DNA of 64,000 nt from Pleurocapsa sp. CCALA 161 (lineage in GTDB: Bacteria; Cyanobacteriota; Cyanobacteriia; Cyanobacteriales; Xenococcaceae): positions 42,553 through 106,552 of the forward strand of contig NZ_PVWF01000003.1 of the NCBI RefSeq assembly GCF_003003995.1. The letters are read 5' to 3'. The position numbers were made by a program, and so were the translations under genes. Shown here one piece after another: positions 27,172-36,697 of the stretch. Under the pieces are notes generated by a model that worked only from the letters and a program-made list of their open reading frames with translations, ran no database searches and was not told the DNA's origin. The first letter of the stretch is position 1. Every line of letters starts with the position of its first letter.

Positions 27172-27932
27172 AAATTCTAGCAGTGATTCCCGCCCGTTAT
27201 AATTCTCAAAGACTAGCGGGCAAAGTTTTAGCATTGATTGGTGATAAACCGATGGTGCAGTGGGTATATGAAGCAGCAGTAAGCTCTCGAGTATTTACTA
27301 AAGTTGTAGTGGCGACTGATAGTCAACTGGTAGCCGATCGCGTCGAGGCTTTTGGTGGCGAAGTTGAACTAACCAGTTCTCAACATACTACAGGTACAGA
27401 TCGTGTAGCCGAAGTAGCCACCAGATATCCTGAATTTGCGGTGGTGGTAAATGTCCAAGGAGATCAACCTTTTGTAACTCCTGAGATGTTAAGAGAATTG
27501 GTCACACCATATCTAGAAGGAGAATTGCCAGAAATGACTACCCTAGCTTGTCCTTTAGACCAGGATACAGCATATCATGATCCTAACTCGGTCAAGGTTG
27601 TGTGTGGCCAAAAACAACAGGCTCTTTACTTCTCGCGATCGCCGATTCCTTATTATCGCAATCCCGTCAAAGTGCCAGTTTATCATCACCTAGGGCTATA
27701 TGCCTTTCGTCAAGATTTTCTGGCAACATATACGCAGCTTTCCGCTACGCCGATTGAACAGTGTGAAGGTTTAGAACAACTGAGAGTTTTAGAACATGGC
27801 TACACTATTCGAGTCTGTCAAACGGCTAAAGCCGTAGTGGAAGTCAACACTGCTGAAGATTTAATTAAAGCTCAAAAACTAATTTTGGAGACAAATACAT
27901 TATGGTCAGAACTCAAATCACAGATAGCTTAG
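27168..27932 (+). CDS. kdsB: CMP-Kdo synthetase
   Basis: 254 residues. [20 protein letters not shown] is the KdsB N-terminal nucleotide-binding motif; [19 protein letters not shown] and [13 protein letters not shown] are hallmark positions, and [12 protein letters not shown] follows. It activates Kdo (or a close 3-deoxy sugar) with CTP to CMP-Kdo. The start overlaps kdsD by 4 bp and its 3' end overlaps kdsA by 31 bp, so the three genes are tightly coupled. Confidence 0.95.
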   Translation: MKILAVIPARYNSQRLAGKVLALIGDKPMVQWVYEAAVSSRVFTKVVVATDSQLVADRVEAFGGEVELTSSQHTTGTDRVAEVATRYPEFAVVVNVQGDQPFVTPEMLRELVTPYLEGELPEMTTLACPLDQDTAYHDPNSVKVVCGQKQQALYFSRSPIPYYRNPVKVPVYHHLGLYAFRQDFLATYTQLSATPIEQCEGLEQLRVLEHGYTIRVCQTAKAVVEVNTAEDLIKAQKLILETNTLWSELKSQIA

Positions 27933-28747
27933 CCGTTGGTGATCATTGTCCTTTAACCTTATTTGGTGGACCTTGCGTAATCGAATCTGAAGAATTCACC
28001 CTGAAGATGGCAAGAGAGATTAAAAAAGTATGCGATCGCTTAAAGATTAATTTTGTCTTTAAATCTTCCTTTGACAAAGCAAATCGCACCTCGATCAATT
28101 CCTTTCGTGGCTATCCGATTGAAGAGGGTTTGAAAGTTCTGCAAAGGGTGAAAGACGAAATCGGTGTACCCCTAGTGACTGATATTCATCTTCCCGAACA
28201 AGCGGCGATCGCTGCTGAAGTTGTCGATGTGCTGCAAATTCCTGCCTTCTTGTGTCGACAAACCGATCTTTTGGTGGCTGCTGCTGCGACAGGTAAAACT
28301 ATTAATGTCAAAAAAGGTCAGTTTTTAGCGCCGTGGGACATGCAAAATGTGGTGACTAAACTAGAATCCTGTGGCAATAATCGGATCTTGTTAACCGAAC
28401 GCGGTACTAGTTTTGGCTATAACACTCTAGTTGTCGATTTTCGCTCTCTACCTCAGATGCGTGCTTTAGGCTATCCTGTCGTATTTGACGCTACCCATAG
28501 TGTGCAAATGCCTGGAGGACAGGGGAATAAATCAGGAGGACAGCGAGAATTTGTGCCTTACCTAGCTCGTGCTGCTGCTGCCATTGGCATGGATGCATTG
28601 TTTATGGAAATTCATGAAGATCCCGATCGGGGTTTGAGTGATGGCCCTAATATGATTTATTTGGCGCAGTTAGAAAGTGTCTTGAAATCGATCTTAAACG
28701 TTCGTAATAGCCTTGAAGCCGATCTTTCTCTACCAGTCTTGGTCTAA
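27902..28747 (+). CDS. kdsA: 3-deoxy-D-manno-octulosonate 8-phosphate synthase, metal-dependent class
   Basis: 281 residues from the ATG at 27902 (31-bp overlap with kdsB). [10 protein letters not shown] near residues 21-30, [28 protein letters not shown], and [20 protein letters not shown] are KdsA motifs. Cys25, His199, Glu236 and Asp247 occupy the four metal-ligand positions known from Aquifex KdsA, whereas E. coli has Asn in place of the Cys; this enzyme should need a divalent metal. It condenses PEP and arabinose 5-phosphate. A weak terminator follows at 28765-28787. Confidence 0.95.
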   Translation: MVRTQITDSLAVGDHCPLTLFGGPCVIESEEFTLKMAREIKKVCDRLKINFVFKSSFDKANRTSINSFRGYPIEEGLKVLQRVKDEIGVPLVTDIHLPEQAAIAAEVVDVLQIPAFLCRQTDLLVAAAATGKTINVKKGQFLAPWDMQNVVTKLESCGNNRILLTERGTSFGYNTLVVDFRSLPQMRALGYPVVFDATHSVQMPGGQGNKSGGQREFVPYLARAAAAIGMDALFMEIHEDPDRGLSDGPNMIYLAQLESVLKSILNVRNSLEADLSLPVLV

Positions 28748-28764
28748 GATAGTAAATTTAAAGA

Positions 28765-28787
28765 GGATTGGTTAAATCCAAGTTTTT
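28765..28787 (+). terminator. Weak rho-independent terminator after kdsA
   Basis: GGATT (28765-28769) and AATCC (28775-28779) form a short stem followed by AAGTTTTT. It would separate kdsDBA from kdsC. The stem is only 5 bp. Confidence 0.4.
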
Positions 28788-28924
28788 CCTTTCCTCTAAT
28801 TAAATTAACCGAATTTTTAACAAAACATTAACACTTGTCTATTAATTGTTTAAGATTAATCGAATTGGTAAATACAATCAGACTAAATCTATATGCTACA
28901 AAAAGAATTTAGTATAAATTGACT

Positions 28925-29449
28925 ATGATAGAAACTAAATTAAGATCAAGTTTTGCTCAAGTTAAACTATTGGTTTTGGACGTGGATGGCGTACTAACTG
29001 ATGGCGGACTTTACTATACAGAAAAAGGAGAAGTCTGTAAAAAATTTAATGTCAAAGATGGCAAAGGAATTAAGTTAATTATGCAAGCGGGAATAGAAGT
29101 GGCTATTATCAGTGCGAATGACTCTCCTGCCACAAACCATCGGGCGCAAAAATTAGGTATTACCAATTGTTTTATTGGTGTAGCCGATAAAATGATTGTC
29201 TTGCAAAATCTGTGTCAAAAACTGAATTTATCCTTATCTCAAGTAGCCTATATGGGTGACGATCTCAATGATTTACCTGTGCTTAAATCAGTTGGTGTTC
29301 CTCTCACCGTAGCCGATGCAATTCCTGAAAATAAAGCGATCGCTATCTACGTTACAGAACAATTAGGTGGTCAAGGTGCTGTCAGAGAAGTTTGTAATCT
29401 TTTGCTAAATCAAACTAAAGTTAATTCTCCAGATATCAGAGTAAATTAA
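28925..29449 (+). CDS. kdsC: Kdo 8-phosphate phosphatase (HAD family)
   Basis: About 174 residues from the ATG at 28925; an in-frame TTG two codons before it is less likely. LLVLDVDGVLTDGGLYYTE carries the HAD nucleophile Asp19 and Asp21, EVAIISANDSPATNHRA is motif II, and VAYMGDDLNDLPVLKSVGVP is motif IV. This is the tetrameric C0-type HAD that removes phosphate from Kdo 8-phosphate. It completes the four-enzyme CMP-Kdo route. A gap of about 170 bp and a weak terminator separate it from kdsA. Confidence 0.93.
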   Translation: MIETKLRSSFAQVKLLVLDVDGVLTDGGLYYTEKGEVCKKFNVKDGKGIKLIMQAGIEVAIISANDSPATNHRAQKLGITNCFIGVADKMIVLQNLCQKLNLSLSQVAYMGDDLNDLPVLKSVGVPLTVADAIPENKAIAIYVTEQLGGQGAVREVCNLLLNQTKVNSPDIRVN

Positions 29450-29451
29450 TC

Positions 29452-29601
29452 ATGAAAAAAATTTGCATCGTATATGCTAACTGCCAAAATAAACTGATTG
29501 GCAAATATTTAAATCAATCTTCAGCTTTTAATCAAGAATATCAGATTCATAGATTCCCTGTACATTTATTAATCCAACAAAAATCGACTGTTCCTAATTA
29601 A
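29452..29601 (+). pseudogene. Truncated WcbI-like polysaccharide biosynthesis gene
   Basis: A 49-codon ORF beginning MKKICIVYANCQNKLIGKYL right after kdsC. The start (hydrophobic strand, then NCQ and a helix with L..YL) resembles the N-terminus of WcbI-type putative acetyltransferases found in capsule loci, which are normally about 300 residues. The reading stops at TAA 29599-29601, exactly where a MITE begins. Since the sequence rejoined across the MITE also gives TAA, the truncation may predate the insertion. Family call is tentative. Confidence 0.5.
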
Positions 29602-29763
29602 ACCAGAGTTCGGGTTAAGCAGATTAATTGGTGGAGATAGCTGTAAGCTAATAGCTTTTGAGATAGTTTGGATGCAACTCTACTATGAAAGAAGAACGGA
29701 AAATAGTATTTTTTAATTACCTTCAAAATAAGGATTTGAGCTAATCCCGAACGAACTCAGGTT
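29601..29763. mobile_element. MITE, copy 1 (163 bp)
   Basis: Non-coding element with inverted ends: AACCAGAGTTCGGGTTAAGC on the left and CCCGAACGAACTCAGGTT on the right. It is flanked by the 5-bp direct repeat AATTA (29596-29600 and 29764-29768). Most of the interior is nearly identical to 38735-38913. No transposase is encoded; it must be moved in trans. Confidence 0.88.
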
Positions 29764-29775
29764 AATTAAGCATAA

Positions 29776-30048
29776 AAGTTATTAGCTAAACAAAATAAAT
29801 TAGATGAAGCAATAAAATCTTATAAACAAGCGATTGAACTAAATCCCGACAATCCTAATTCTCATTACATATTGGGTAATATTCAACTGCAAAAAGGTGA
29901 TATTGATGAAGCTTTTGCTTCCTATCAACAAGCGATTGAATTAAATCCCCAACAAATGAATAAGATCTTTTCTCAGATAAGTGTAGTGATTAAAGAAAAA
30001 ACCCAGGTTCATATCCATGTTAACGAGCGCGAACCACAATTAGTCTAA
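29776..30048 (+). pseudogene. TPR gene fragment without a start
   Basis: Ninety codons are open from just after a TAA at 29773 to the TAA at 30046. They encode two TPR units (KLDEAIKSYKQAIELNPDNP and DIDEAFASYQQAIELNPQQ) and a tail ending HVNEREPQLV. There is no ATG or plausible start at its head. It looks like the 3' end of a larger TPR gene of the polysaccharide locus, left after deletion. Confidence 0.65.
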
Positions 30049-30060
30049 ATTAGTTATTAA

Positions 30061-30110
30061 GAAAAAGGTCTGGCTGCTTCATAGCAAGTGAAATTCAGCC
30101 ACCTTTTTTC
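30061..30110. terminator. Bidirectional terminator between convergent genes
   Basis: GAAAAAGGT..GGCTG (30061-30076) pairs with CAGCC-ACCTTTTTTC (30096-30110), giving a long stem with A- and T-runs on the two sides. It can end transcription from the polysaccharide locus (plus) and from the DUF3769 gene (minus, stop at 30118). Confidence 0.8.
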
Positions 30111-30117
30111 TCTCAGT

Positions 30118-32253
30118 TTAATCAACTCCCTGGATCACGGGAGTAATTCCTTCATTTTCAAAAGGCCGTGGATTTCCTTGCCAATTAAAATCACTGATCT
30201 GCAAGCTAAAAGAACCAATTTCTAAGACAGGATTATAACGCAAGATAATATTATGAGTACGGCGACTATACTCCAGAATATAGTCACTACTAATTACATC
30301 GCGATCGCGTAAATCAATTGATGTTTGATACCCGACTCGAATTGGACCATAAATCTGCTGAGTTAGGTTAAGGGATAAAATTTGCCGATCTACTAAACGA
30401 TCAAAGCGAAACGGCGATTCATCACCACGAAGATTTTGGGAATAGCTGAATTGAAAACCCGTATAATCGAGCCAGTTGCGGGAAAAATGACCGACTTGTC
30501 CTTCGATCCCAATCTTTCCTTCCAAAGATAGCTGAGAATCATTGTTGCTGTAGAAACTGCCGACTCCCGAAACCTGTGTAAATAGATTTAGATAGGGAAC
30601 TATGGGAACAGGAGTATAGCGTAATCCCTGCTCTTTAGTGCTGGGTAACGCTTTACCAGTCCACAAAGAGAAATTCTTATCGAGAAATGCGGCTCCTTGG
30701 TATCGAGTTAAATTAATGCGATCGTTGCTTCGGTCTGCTGCTAGTAAATCTGCTCGATCGGTATCGCTATCAATGTTTTTGATCGATCCTTGGACATTTA
30801 AATTAACACCAGTTTTGCCTAAAGTTATTTGAGGCGAAGTGATTACCCCGCCAATACTCTCTTGCACAGTTTCAAAACCTAATGAGCCATTAAATAGGCG
30901 ATCGCGATAGTTGTATTCTAGGGCTAGTTGATAGGGATTGTTGAGATTGCCGAGTCGATGCTGTAGCTCAACCTTGCTTCTTAAATTGTCTTCATAATTG
31001 TCTAGCTCGATCCCAGCTAAGGAAAGATCACCCTTCAAGGTTGTTCTCGGACTAAAATCGCCTTGAATAGCGGTAGTTACACCAAACACAGAGGGATCGA
31101 TTAGTCCTCCTTGATCTTCATCACTAAAGCCAAACGCCGAAGGTAATAATGCTCGCTGTAAAAAATATTGCGGGGTAATGCTCCAGCTAAACTGCTGACC
31201 ATCAAACAGCTTCCAGGTACGCTCTAGATATAATCCACCCCGCTCATCTCCATCAAAGGCAAAATTAAACAGTTCTGGTCTAAAAGCACGACTATTAAAG
31301 GCAAATGCGCTAACTAAAAGCGGAATTTTTAAACGATCATCAATCACTAATTTAGACTCAGTCGTGGCCAGCTTGCCATCAGTAGACTCTGACTGTTGAA
31401 AAGTAGCTGTTTTGGCTCTTAACTCTAATTCAGGAGGGGAAAAAGGATCGTTAGTCAGGCGAAGATTAGCCGCTGTCCAATTATTACCCTCAAAGTCTAA
31501 TTTATCTGCCTCAAACCTCAATCGTTTAATGGTTGAACCACCAGTAGTATTATCATTATCTCCCAAAAGGTCGATTCCTTGGCTGCCCAGATTAAGCTCA
31601 ATTCCTTCTGTAGCAGTAACGTTCGTTAATGGTTGACTATTAATTAAGCGCTCGCTCAAGGTTGGTTCTGCAACATTACCTGATCTTAACCGCTGGTTCA
31701 AGTTCGTATCTTGACTCAAAGTAGGCTGATAAATTTCTCCTCCCGCAGCAAAAACAGTCCCTCGATCCGCCACCAAATTATATTCAAATTTCTGCCCTCG
31801 CAAAACTTGTTGCCCTCGCTTGAGGACTACATTGTCTTGCGCCATTGCCAGGCGATCGTTTAAATTAATCTCCAGGCGATCGCTGGTCAGGACAGATTGC
31901 GCAAAGCGCATCACCACATTCCCTTGAGCCGTTACTATTCCTTTTAACTGATCGTATTCTTGGCGATCGGCAATTACCTCAATTACCTCTACCTGTTCGA
32001 TTGCAGCTCCAGATGGAGCATCTTTGTCAGTAGGGATGATCAGCTTTTGGCGATCGCTTCTGGATTGGGTAATTAAATATTGAGAATAGTAAGCAGATTT
32101 GGGCGCAATCATGAAACTACTCTGGGTTGGTCGCAATTTATGCGGTAAATCAGCAGCTTTTGCCACTTTGGGCAACTCCGCCGCCGATAAAGAGGACTGT
32201 AGCAAACACACCCATAAGGTTATGCTAATGTAACAGCGCAACAAACTAACCAT
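30118..32253 (-). CDS. DUF3769 outer membrane protein, cyanobacterial LptD-like
   Basis: 711 residues. A signal peptide is visible (residues 1-24, MVSLLRCYISITLWVCLLQS, ending near SAA). An LptA/OstA-like N-terminal domain follows (about 88-170): IADRQEYDQLKGIVTAQGNV, then LTSDRLEINLNDRLAMAQDN and VLRGQKFEYNLV. The C-terminal half has alternating beta strands ending in a membrane-barrel style (YILEYSRRTHNIILRYNP). In cyanobacteria the DUF3769 protein is taken as the LptD counterpart that places LPS in the outer leaflet. It fits the envelope theme of the neighbouring glycosylation genes. The family role is established knowledge applied by resemblance. Confidence 0.85.
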   Translation of the reverse strand: MVSLLRCYISITLWVCLLQSSLSAAELPKVAKAADLPHKLRPTQSSFMIAPKSAYYSQYLITQSRSDRQKLIIPTDKDAPSGAAIEQVEVIEVIADRQEYDQLKGIVTAQGNVVMRFAQSVLTSDRLEINLNDRLAMAQDNVVLKRGQQVLRGQKFEYNLVADRGTVFAAGGEIYQPTLSQDTNLNQRLRSGNVAEPTLSERLINSQPLTNVTATEGIELNLGSQGIDLLGDNDNTTGGSTIKRLRFEADKLDFEGNNWTAANLRLTNDPFSPPELELRAKTATFQQSESTDGKLATTESKLVIDDRLKIPLLVSAFAFNSRAFRPELFNFAFDGDERGGLYLERTWKLFDGQQFSWSITPQYFLQRALLPSAFGFSDEDQGGLIDPSVFGVTTAIQGDFSPRTTLKGDLSLAGIELDNYEDNLRSKVELQHRLGNLNNPYQLALEYNYRDRLFNGSLGFETVQESIGGVITSPQITLGKTGVNLNVQGSIKNIDSDTDRADLLAADRSNDRINLTRYQGAAFLDKNFSLWTGKALPSTKEQGLRYTPVPIVPYLNLFTQVSGVGSFYSNNDSQLSLEGKIGIEGQVGHFSRNWLDYTGFQFSYSQNLRGDESPFRFDRLVDRQILSLNLTQQIYGPIRVGYQTSIDLRDRDVISSDYILEYSRRTHNIILRYNPVLEIGSFSLQISDFNWQGNPRPFENEGITPVIQGVD

Positions 32254-32373
32254 AAAGGGGTCTTGGCAACAACTCCGTAGTATAACTCTTTTAATTGGTA
32301 AATTAAGATACTACTTTGTCGATCGATCCCTTGTATGGCAATTAGCTCATCACTTATAACTTATAGCTATCTC

Positions 32374-34779
32374 CTAAGCTTCAAAAACAACCCTCAAATT
32401 ACCACGCTTTTTCGCCACCCGACAGGCAGTAGTATTGCCCGAACGCTCAAATTCTAAATCAAGTATGGTCGAACCTACCTTAAGATTGTGTAAGGAAAGA
32501 CGATTAACAGATTCGGGTAAAACTGGCTCAATGACGCGCACGCGATTATTAGCAGCATCGGGAACAAGATTAATTGCCACTTGTAAAAGTTGAAATAGCG
32601 TACCTGTTGCCCAAGCTTGAGGAGAACAGGCGACGGGATAGCGCACAGGAGTGTTTTCTTCCCTCCGTTCATATCCACAAAACAGTTCTGGTGGTCGTAG
32701 ATAGGGTTGTTGAAGAGTCATATCAATAATTCCCGTCGCCACTTCGAGGGTTTGATCGACTAAACTAGAAGAGTCTCCCACAATTTCCCTGGCGGTAGCG
32801 CGTAAACCCAAAGCAGTAATGCTATTATCGTGAGGCCAAACCGAACCAACATGATACCCCATCGGATTATAAGCAGGAGACAAACTGCTCAAGGTACGAA
32901 TGCCCCAACCACTAAATAAATCTGGCGCACGTAATCTCTCAGCTACGTTCATCGCTTTATCAGGCTTAAGAATACCCATTGCCAAACAATGACCTGGATT
33001 ACTTGTGATGCTATCTACTGGTTTTCCCTCGCCATCTAAAGCCAAAGCACAGTAATCTAAATCGGGCAGCCAAAAGTCTTTGTTGAAGCGATTTTTGAGT
33101 TCTAAAGCCTCTCGATACCATCTGCCAGCTAGATCGGTTCTTTTCATGAGTTCAGCGATCGCACATAGACGCATTTTCGCCCCATAAACATAACCTTGAA
33201 CCTCACAGAGGGTAATCGGCCCTGTGGCTAATTGACCTTGACGATTAACAATGCAGTCTCCAGAATCTTTCCAACCCTGATTGAGCAGACCACTAGGAGA
33301 ATAACGAGTGTAAGCTAGATAACCTGTTGAGTTGCTGTTGCGATCAATCCAACTCATCGCAGCCAGAGCGTTTTCCCACAACTGTTCGATCGTATCGCGA
33401 TCGCCACTCCAAGCATAATATTCAGCATAAAGAATCAGCCACAGCGGTGTAGCATCTACCGTACCGTAGTAGGGGGTGTGAGGAATTTCGCCACAGCGAG
33501 CCATTTCTCCCAGACGTAATTCGTGCAGGATTTTGCCTGGTGATTCTTCCCGCCATTGGTCTTCGATTGTACCCTGGTATTGAGCGAGGATAAATAAAGT
33601 ATCTTTGGCAATTTTGGGATCGAGGATCAGGGTTTGCCAAGCTGCAATAATTGAATCTCGACCAAACAAGGTCGAAAACCAGGGAATTCCCGCCGATAAG
33701 AATTTTCGCTCTTCAAAACTTTGGCGCAGCAGATAAATATCTTGCTCTCCCCTCTCAATCAGGCGATTAAAGGTATTACTATCAGAGCGAATTATGGTAA
33801 CTTGCTGCTGCCATTCTTGTAACTCCATCGACTCTGCTGCTTTTGCCTGCATTAAAGTCATGGGTGTCCCAACTTTGGAAATAGAACGATTATTAGTCAG
33901 CAACTGTACGCGATAGCCCAAATGTGTAGTTTGGTGGGGATGCAACTCGATGCGCCAAATAGCAGTATAACCTTTCAAATAGTCAGGCTGGCGAGCAGAA
34001 AATTGAATGCGAGACGAGCTTACCGCACCATCTAACCCTTGATAGGCCAAAATCAAATCTTCAATTGGAGTTGTCCTTGATGGCGATCGCGCCAAATTAC
34101 TGCTCGAAAACTCGGAGCGAGATTCATAGATAAAAGGACTAATCGCTTGGTCGAGGTTGGCTTCAGAGGGAGCGGATTCTAAATTCTCAAGGGAGGTAGC
34201 TTCTGCTTCTACTGTTTCTATTTCTACTGTGCTATTTTCTGTCTCAGACACTAAACGTAGCAATTTGCCATGCTGCTTGCGTTCCCAGCCACGAATTTCA
34301 AACAGATCGACAAAATCGGCATCAAAACTCAGACTAAGTTCAAAACTAATTGGACTAGTACTGTAATTAGTAATCGCTAATTGTTCAAACAGTCCGCCAT
34401 TGATCACAATTTCTCGTTCAATGCCAATCGTTTCTGCACCGATTTGTCGGTTTTCCAAATGAGGATTGGCACAAAGAATAGACATAGCGAAACCACGGCT
34501 GGCATTACTGCTTAGTAAAATCGGTAACTGACCATCAATTTGTAACTCCAAACGACTTAAAAAGCGAGTATCTTGGCAAAATAGTCCGACACTTGTGGTT
34601 ACTTCTCCTGGCAAACAGCCAGGAATATTGCCCAGAGTGTCCGTAACTAAGAAAATATCGTCGTCTTTAAGAGTTAAAGTTGAAAGTCTCGAATTGTTGA
34701 TCACGCACGGCCACTGAGGGAGCGGAGCAGTTTCGGCTGGAATATAGGTTTTGCCATCAAGTTCGAGAGGCTCTGTCAT
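32374..34779 (-). CDS. Amylo-alpha-1,6-glucosidase-like glycogen debranching enzyme
   Basis: 801 residues. The N-terminal beta domain (about 25-290) has DDIFLVTDTLGNIPG, GLFCQDTRFLSRLEL and ASRGFAMS. A Glu/Ser-rich insert lies around 185-230 (VEIETVEAEATSLENLE). The (alpha/alpha)6 catalytic domain from about 350 has GIPWFSTLFGRDSIIAAWQT, LNQGWKDSGDCIV and GYHVGSVWPHDNSITALGL. This is the bacterial GDE-type family that acts on alpha-glucans, cytoplasmic by lack of a signal. Substrate specificity in cyanobacteria is not settled. It is followed on the same strand by the DUF3769 gene and preceded by a GT4 gene. Confidence 0.87.
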   Translation of the reverse strand: MTEPLELDGKTYIPAETAPLPQWPCVINNSRLSTLTLKDDDIFLVTDTLGNIPGCLPGEVTTSVGLFCQDTRFLSRLELQIDGQLPILLSSNASRGFAMSILCANPHLENRQIGAETIGIEREIVINGGLFEQLAITNYSTSPISFELSLSFDADFVDLFEIRGWERKQHGKLLRLVSETENSTVEIETVEAEATSLENLESAPSEANLDQAISPFIYESRSEFSSSNLARSPSRTTPIEDLILAYQGLDGAVSSSRIQFSARQPDYLKGYTAIWRIELHPHQTTHLGYRVQLLTNNRSISKVGTPMTLMQAKAAESMELQEWQQQVTIIRSDSNTFNRLIERGEQDIYLLRQSFEERKFLSAGIPWFSTLFGRDSIIAAWQTLILDPKIAKDTLFILAQYQGTIEDQWREESPGKILHELRLGEMARCGEIPHTPYYGTVDATPLWLILYAEYYAWSGDRDTIEQLWENALAAMSWIDRNSNSTGYLAYTRYSPSGLLNQGWKDSGDCIVNRQGQLATGPITLCEVQGYVYGAKMRLCAIAELMKRTDLAGRWYREALELKNRFNKDFWLPDLDYCALALDGEGKPVDSITSNPGHCLAMGILKPDKAMNVAERLRAPDLFSGWGIRTLSSLSPAYNPMGYHVGSVWPHDNSITALGLRATAREIVGDSSSLVDQTLEVATGIIDMTLQQPYLRPPELFCGYERREENTPVRYPVACSPQAWATGTLFQLLQVAINLVPDAANNRVRVIEPVLPESVNRLSLHNLKVGSTILDLEFERSGNTTACRVAKKRGNLRVVFEA

Positions 34780-34827
34780 AGCACCTTAATAAGTTAACAA
34801 TTTAGGCTTAGTTCATTAGTTAAAATT

Positions 34828-35919
34828 TTACGCCGTTAAGCGATTATTATCGACCGCTAAATTGGTCACGCGATTATTATCTAGGGACTGTTTAGTTAAC
34901 AGTTTTTGATAAACTGCTTCGTAGTCATCAACCATGCGCTCAACACTGAATTTTGCCTCAACGCGATCCCGACAGGCAACTCGATCTATTTCCCTGATGC
35001 GGTCAAGAGCAGCAATACATTCCTCGACATTGTGACATAAAAATCCAGTTTTACCATCTTCAATTACTTCAAAAGTCGAACCCATAGCGATCGCAATTAC
35101 AGGTGTACCGACTGCCATTGATTCTGTCATTACCAAGCCAAAAGGTTCTGACCAGGTAATTGGAAACAAAGTTGCTACTGCATTCCCTAACAGGGGGCAT
35201 TTTTGCTGATGATTGAATTCACCCAAAAATTCAATTTGTTGACCATCAATCAGGGGTTTAATTCGATTTTGAAAAAATTCACGGTCTACAGGATCTATTT
35301 TTCCTGCCATTTTTAAATGCCAGCCAGTACGTTTGGCTATTTCAATTGCTAACTGCGGCCCTTTCTCTGGCGACATTCGACCTAAAAAAGCCAGATAAGG
35401 AGGATTATCTGGCTGAGGATAGAAATGATACTTGTCTGTATCAATCCCGTTATAAACGGTAGCTAGGTAATTTAATTGAAGATCGTTGCGTCGTTGTGAA
35501 TTGGAAATACTGATAAAATTCTGTTGGCGAGCATCTCGCCACAACTGTTCAATCTGAGCTGGGATTATACCGTGAACTGTATGTAAGGTGGGAGTTTCAA
35601 CGCGATTTACATAGGGAAAGACAACTTCTCCTATATGAGAGTGAATCAAATCAAATTCCCCAGCTTGATTAAAGACTCGATTGAGCTGTTGACTTTGATA
35701 AACTGGAATTTCTACTGAGCTTGCTTGTGCCTCGCGTAAACCTTTAGGACAACATGATTCTAAATGAGCCAGAGTTTGCGAATCCCCTGAAGCGAAAAGC
35801 GTAACTTCGTGACCTCGCCGCACCAATTCATCTGTAAGTAAGCTAACTATAATTTCCGTACCACCATAAGCAGTTGGTGGTACTCGTTCGCTGAGAGGGG
35901 CAATTTGAGCAATTTTCAT
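34828..35919 (-). CDS. Glycosyltransferase family 4
   Basis: 363 residues. KIAQIAPLSERVPPTAYGGT at the N-terminus is the GT4 acceptor-side glycine motif. FDLIHSHIGEVVFPY and YLAFLGRMSPEKGPQLAIEI follow, then FGLVMTESMAVGTPVIAIAM with the E-x7-E-like donor motif. It is probably a mannosyl- or glucosyltransferase. It lies 48 bp upstream of the debranching-enzyme gene on the same strand, which suggests co-transcription. Confidence 0.92.
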   Translation of the reverse strand: MKIAQIAPLSERVPPTAYGGTEIIVSLLTDELVRRGHEVTLFASGDSQTLAHLESCCPKGLREAQASSVEIPVYQSQQLNRVFNQAGEFDLIHSHIGEVVFPYVNRVETPTLHTVHGIIPAQIEQLWRDARQQNFISISNSQRRNDLQLNYLATVYNGIDTDKYHFYPQPDNPPYLAFLGRMSPEKGPQLAIEIAKRTGWHLKMAGKIDPVDREFFQNRIKPLIDGQQIEFLGEFNHQQKCPLLGNAVATLFPITWSEPFGLVMTESMAVGTPVIAIAMGSTFEVIEDGKTGFLCHNVEECIAALDRIREIDRVACRDRVEAKFSVERMVDDYEAVYQKLLTKQSLDNNRVTNLAVDNNRLTA

Positions 35920-36360
35920 CTTTAAAACTCCTAAAAATTGGCGATATCAATCAAAAATGCCAGCTGTACTATCTACTTTTTGATAGATTTCTACAGTTTA
36001 TTTATTTGGTAATAATTAGTGATTTTGTTTTTAGGTTATCTTATAACTCTTTTAAAATACCTCTTCCTGAGGGTAGAAATAGACGCCAAATATACAGATA
36101 GTTTTAGGTATGACTGGAGTAAGTAATTGTGATAGTAAATGCATATTTCAATTAAATAAGCATTAATAAGTCTTACTTCCCTAACAATCTAAGTAGATTC
36201 TTTCTACCGTAGTTAAGCTTTTAGACAGTATATTGAGGTGATCGCTATTTTCTCAATCAGCGATCGCTTATTTAATATTAATCTCTTGAATTTGAATCTA
36301 TTTAAGACTGAAGTAGAACTATTGGAACAATTTTTTATTGGGGTTTAAAAAGATAAAAAG

Positions 36361-36459
36361 ATGATGAATTTAGCAATTTCTGAATCAGTAAAAGCTTGGT
36401 CGCAATTGATTCACTCTCTAATTATGTGGGGGTTATTCGTAACAGCAATCTCTGCTTGA
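36361..36459 (+). CDS. Candidate small hydrophobic protein (32 aa)
   Basis: ATG-ATG start and TGA stop; the product begins MMNLAISESVKAWSQLIHSL and continues with IMWGLFVTAISA. It is a polar amphipathic start followed by a short hydrophobic stretch that could span or lie on a membrane. There is no convincing Shine-Dalgarno site, and conservation cannot be judged from one sequence, so it may be chance. Confidence 0.25.
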   Translation: MMNLAISESVKAWSQLIHSLIMWGLFVTAISA

Positions 36460-36520
36460 TCTTGATATTGAGAACTAAAAATTAGGCAAACTAGGAACGC
36501 TTCGCTTAAGTAGCGAGCAG

Positions 36521-36542
36521 CCCTAAAGGATTCCCTTCGGTC
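36521..36542 (+). repeat. Dispersed short repeat, copy 3
   Basis: CCCTAAAGGATTCCCTTCGG plus TC. It is preceded by CGCTTCGCTTAAGTAGCGAG and followed by TCAAGTAGCAAG, an arrangement almost repeated at 40713-40785. Confidence 0.9.
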
Positions 36543-36697
36543 TCAAGTAGCAAGGTTTAAAAGTTGCCCTAACTTTTATACGTAATGGCTATAATTTGCC
36601 CTCAATCATCCCGACTAATCCCAAGAAAGAACAGTTTATTTCGATCTCTTGTTACAATTATTAACAAAGTTGTTAACGTCAGTCTTTAAAACTATCT

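Larger units (their letters stand above)
35920..36697. other. Long intergenic region with a repeat and a small ORF
   Basis: About 780 bp between divergent genes. It holds a candidate 32-residue ORF (36361-36459) and a dispersed-repeat cluster (about 36494-36554) that includes GGAACGCTTCGCTTAAGTAG and the 22-nt core. The right part must hold the promoter of the AarF kinase gene; no clear boxes are seen. Confidence 0.5.
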
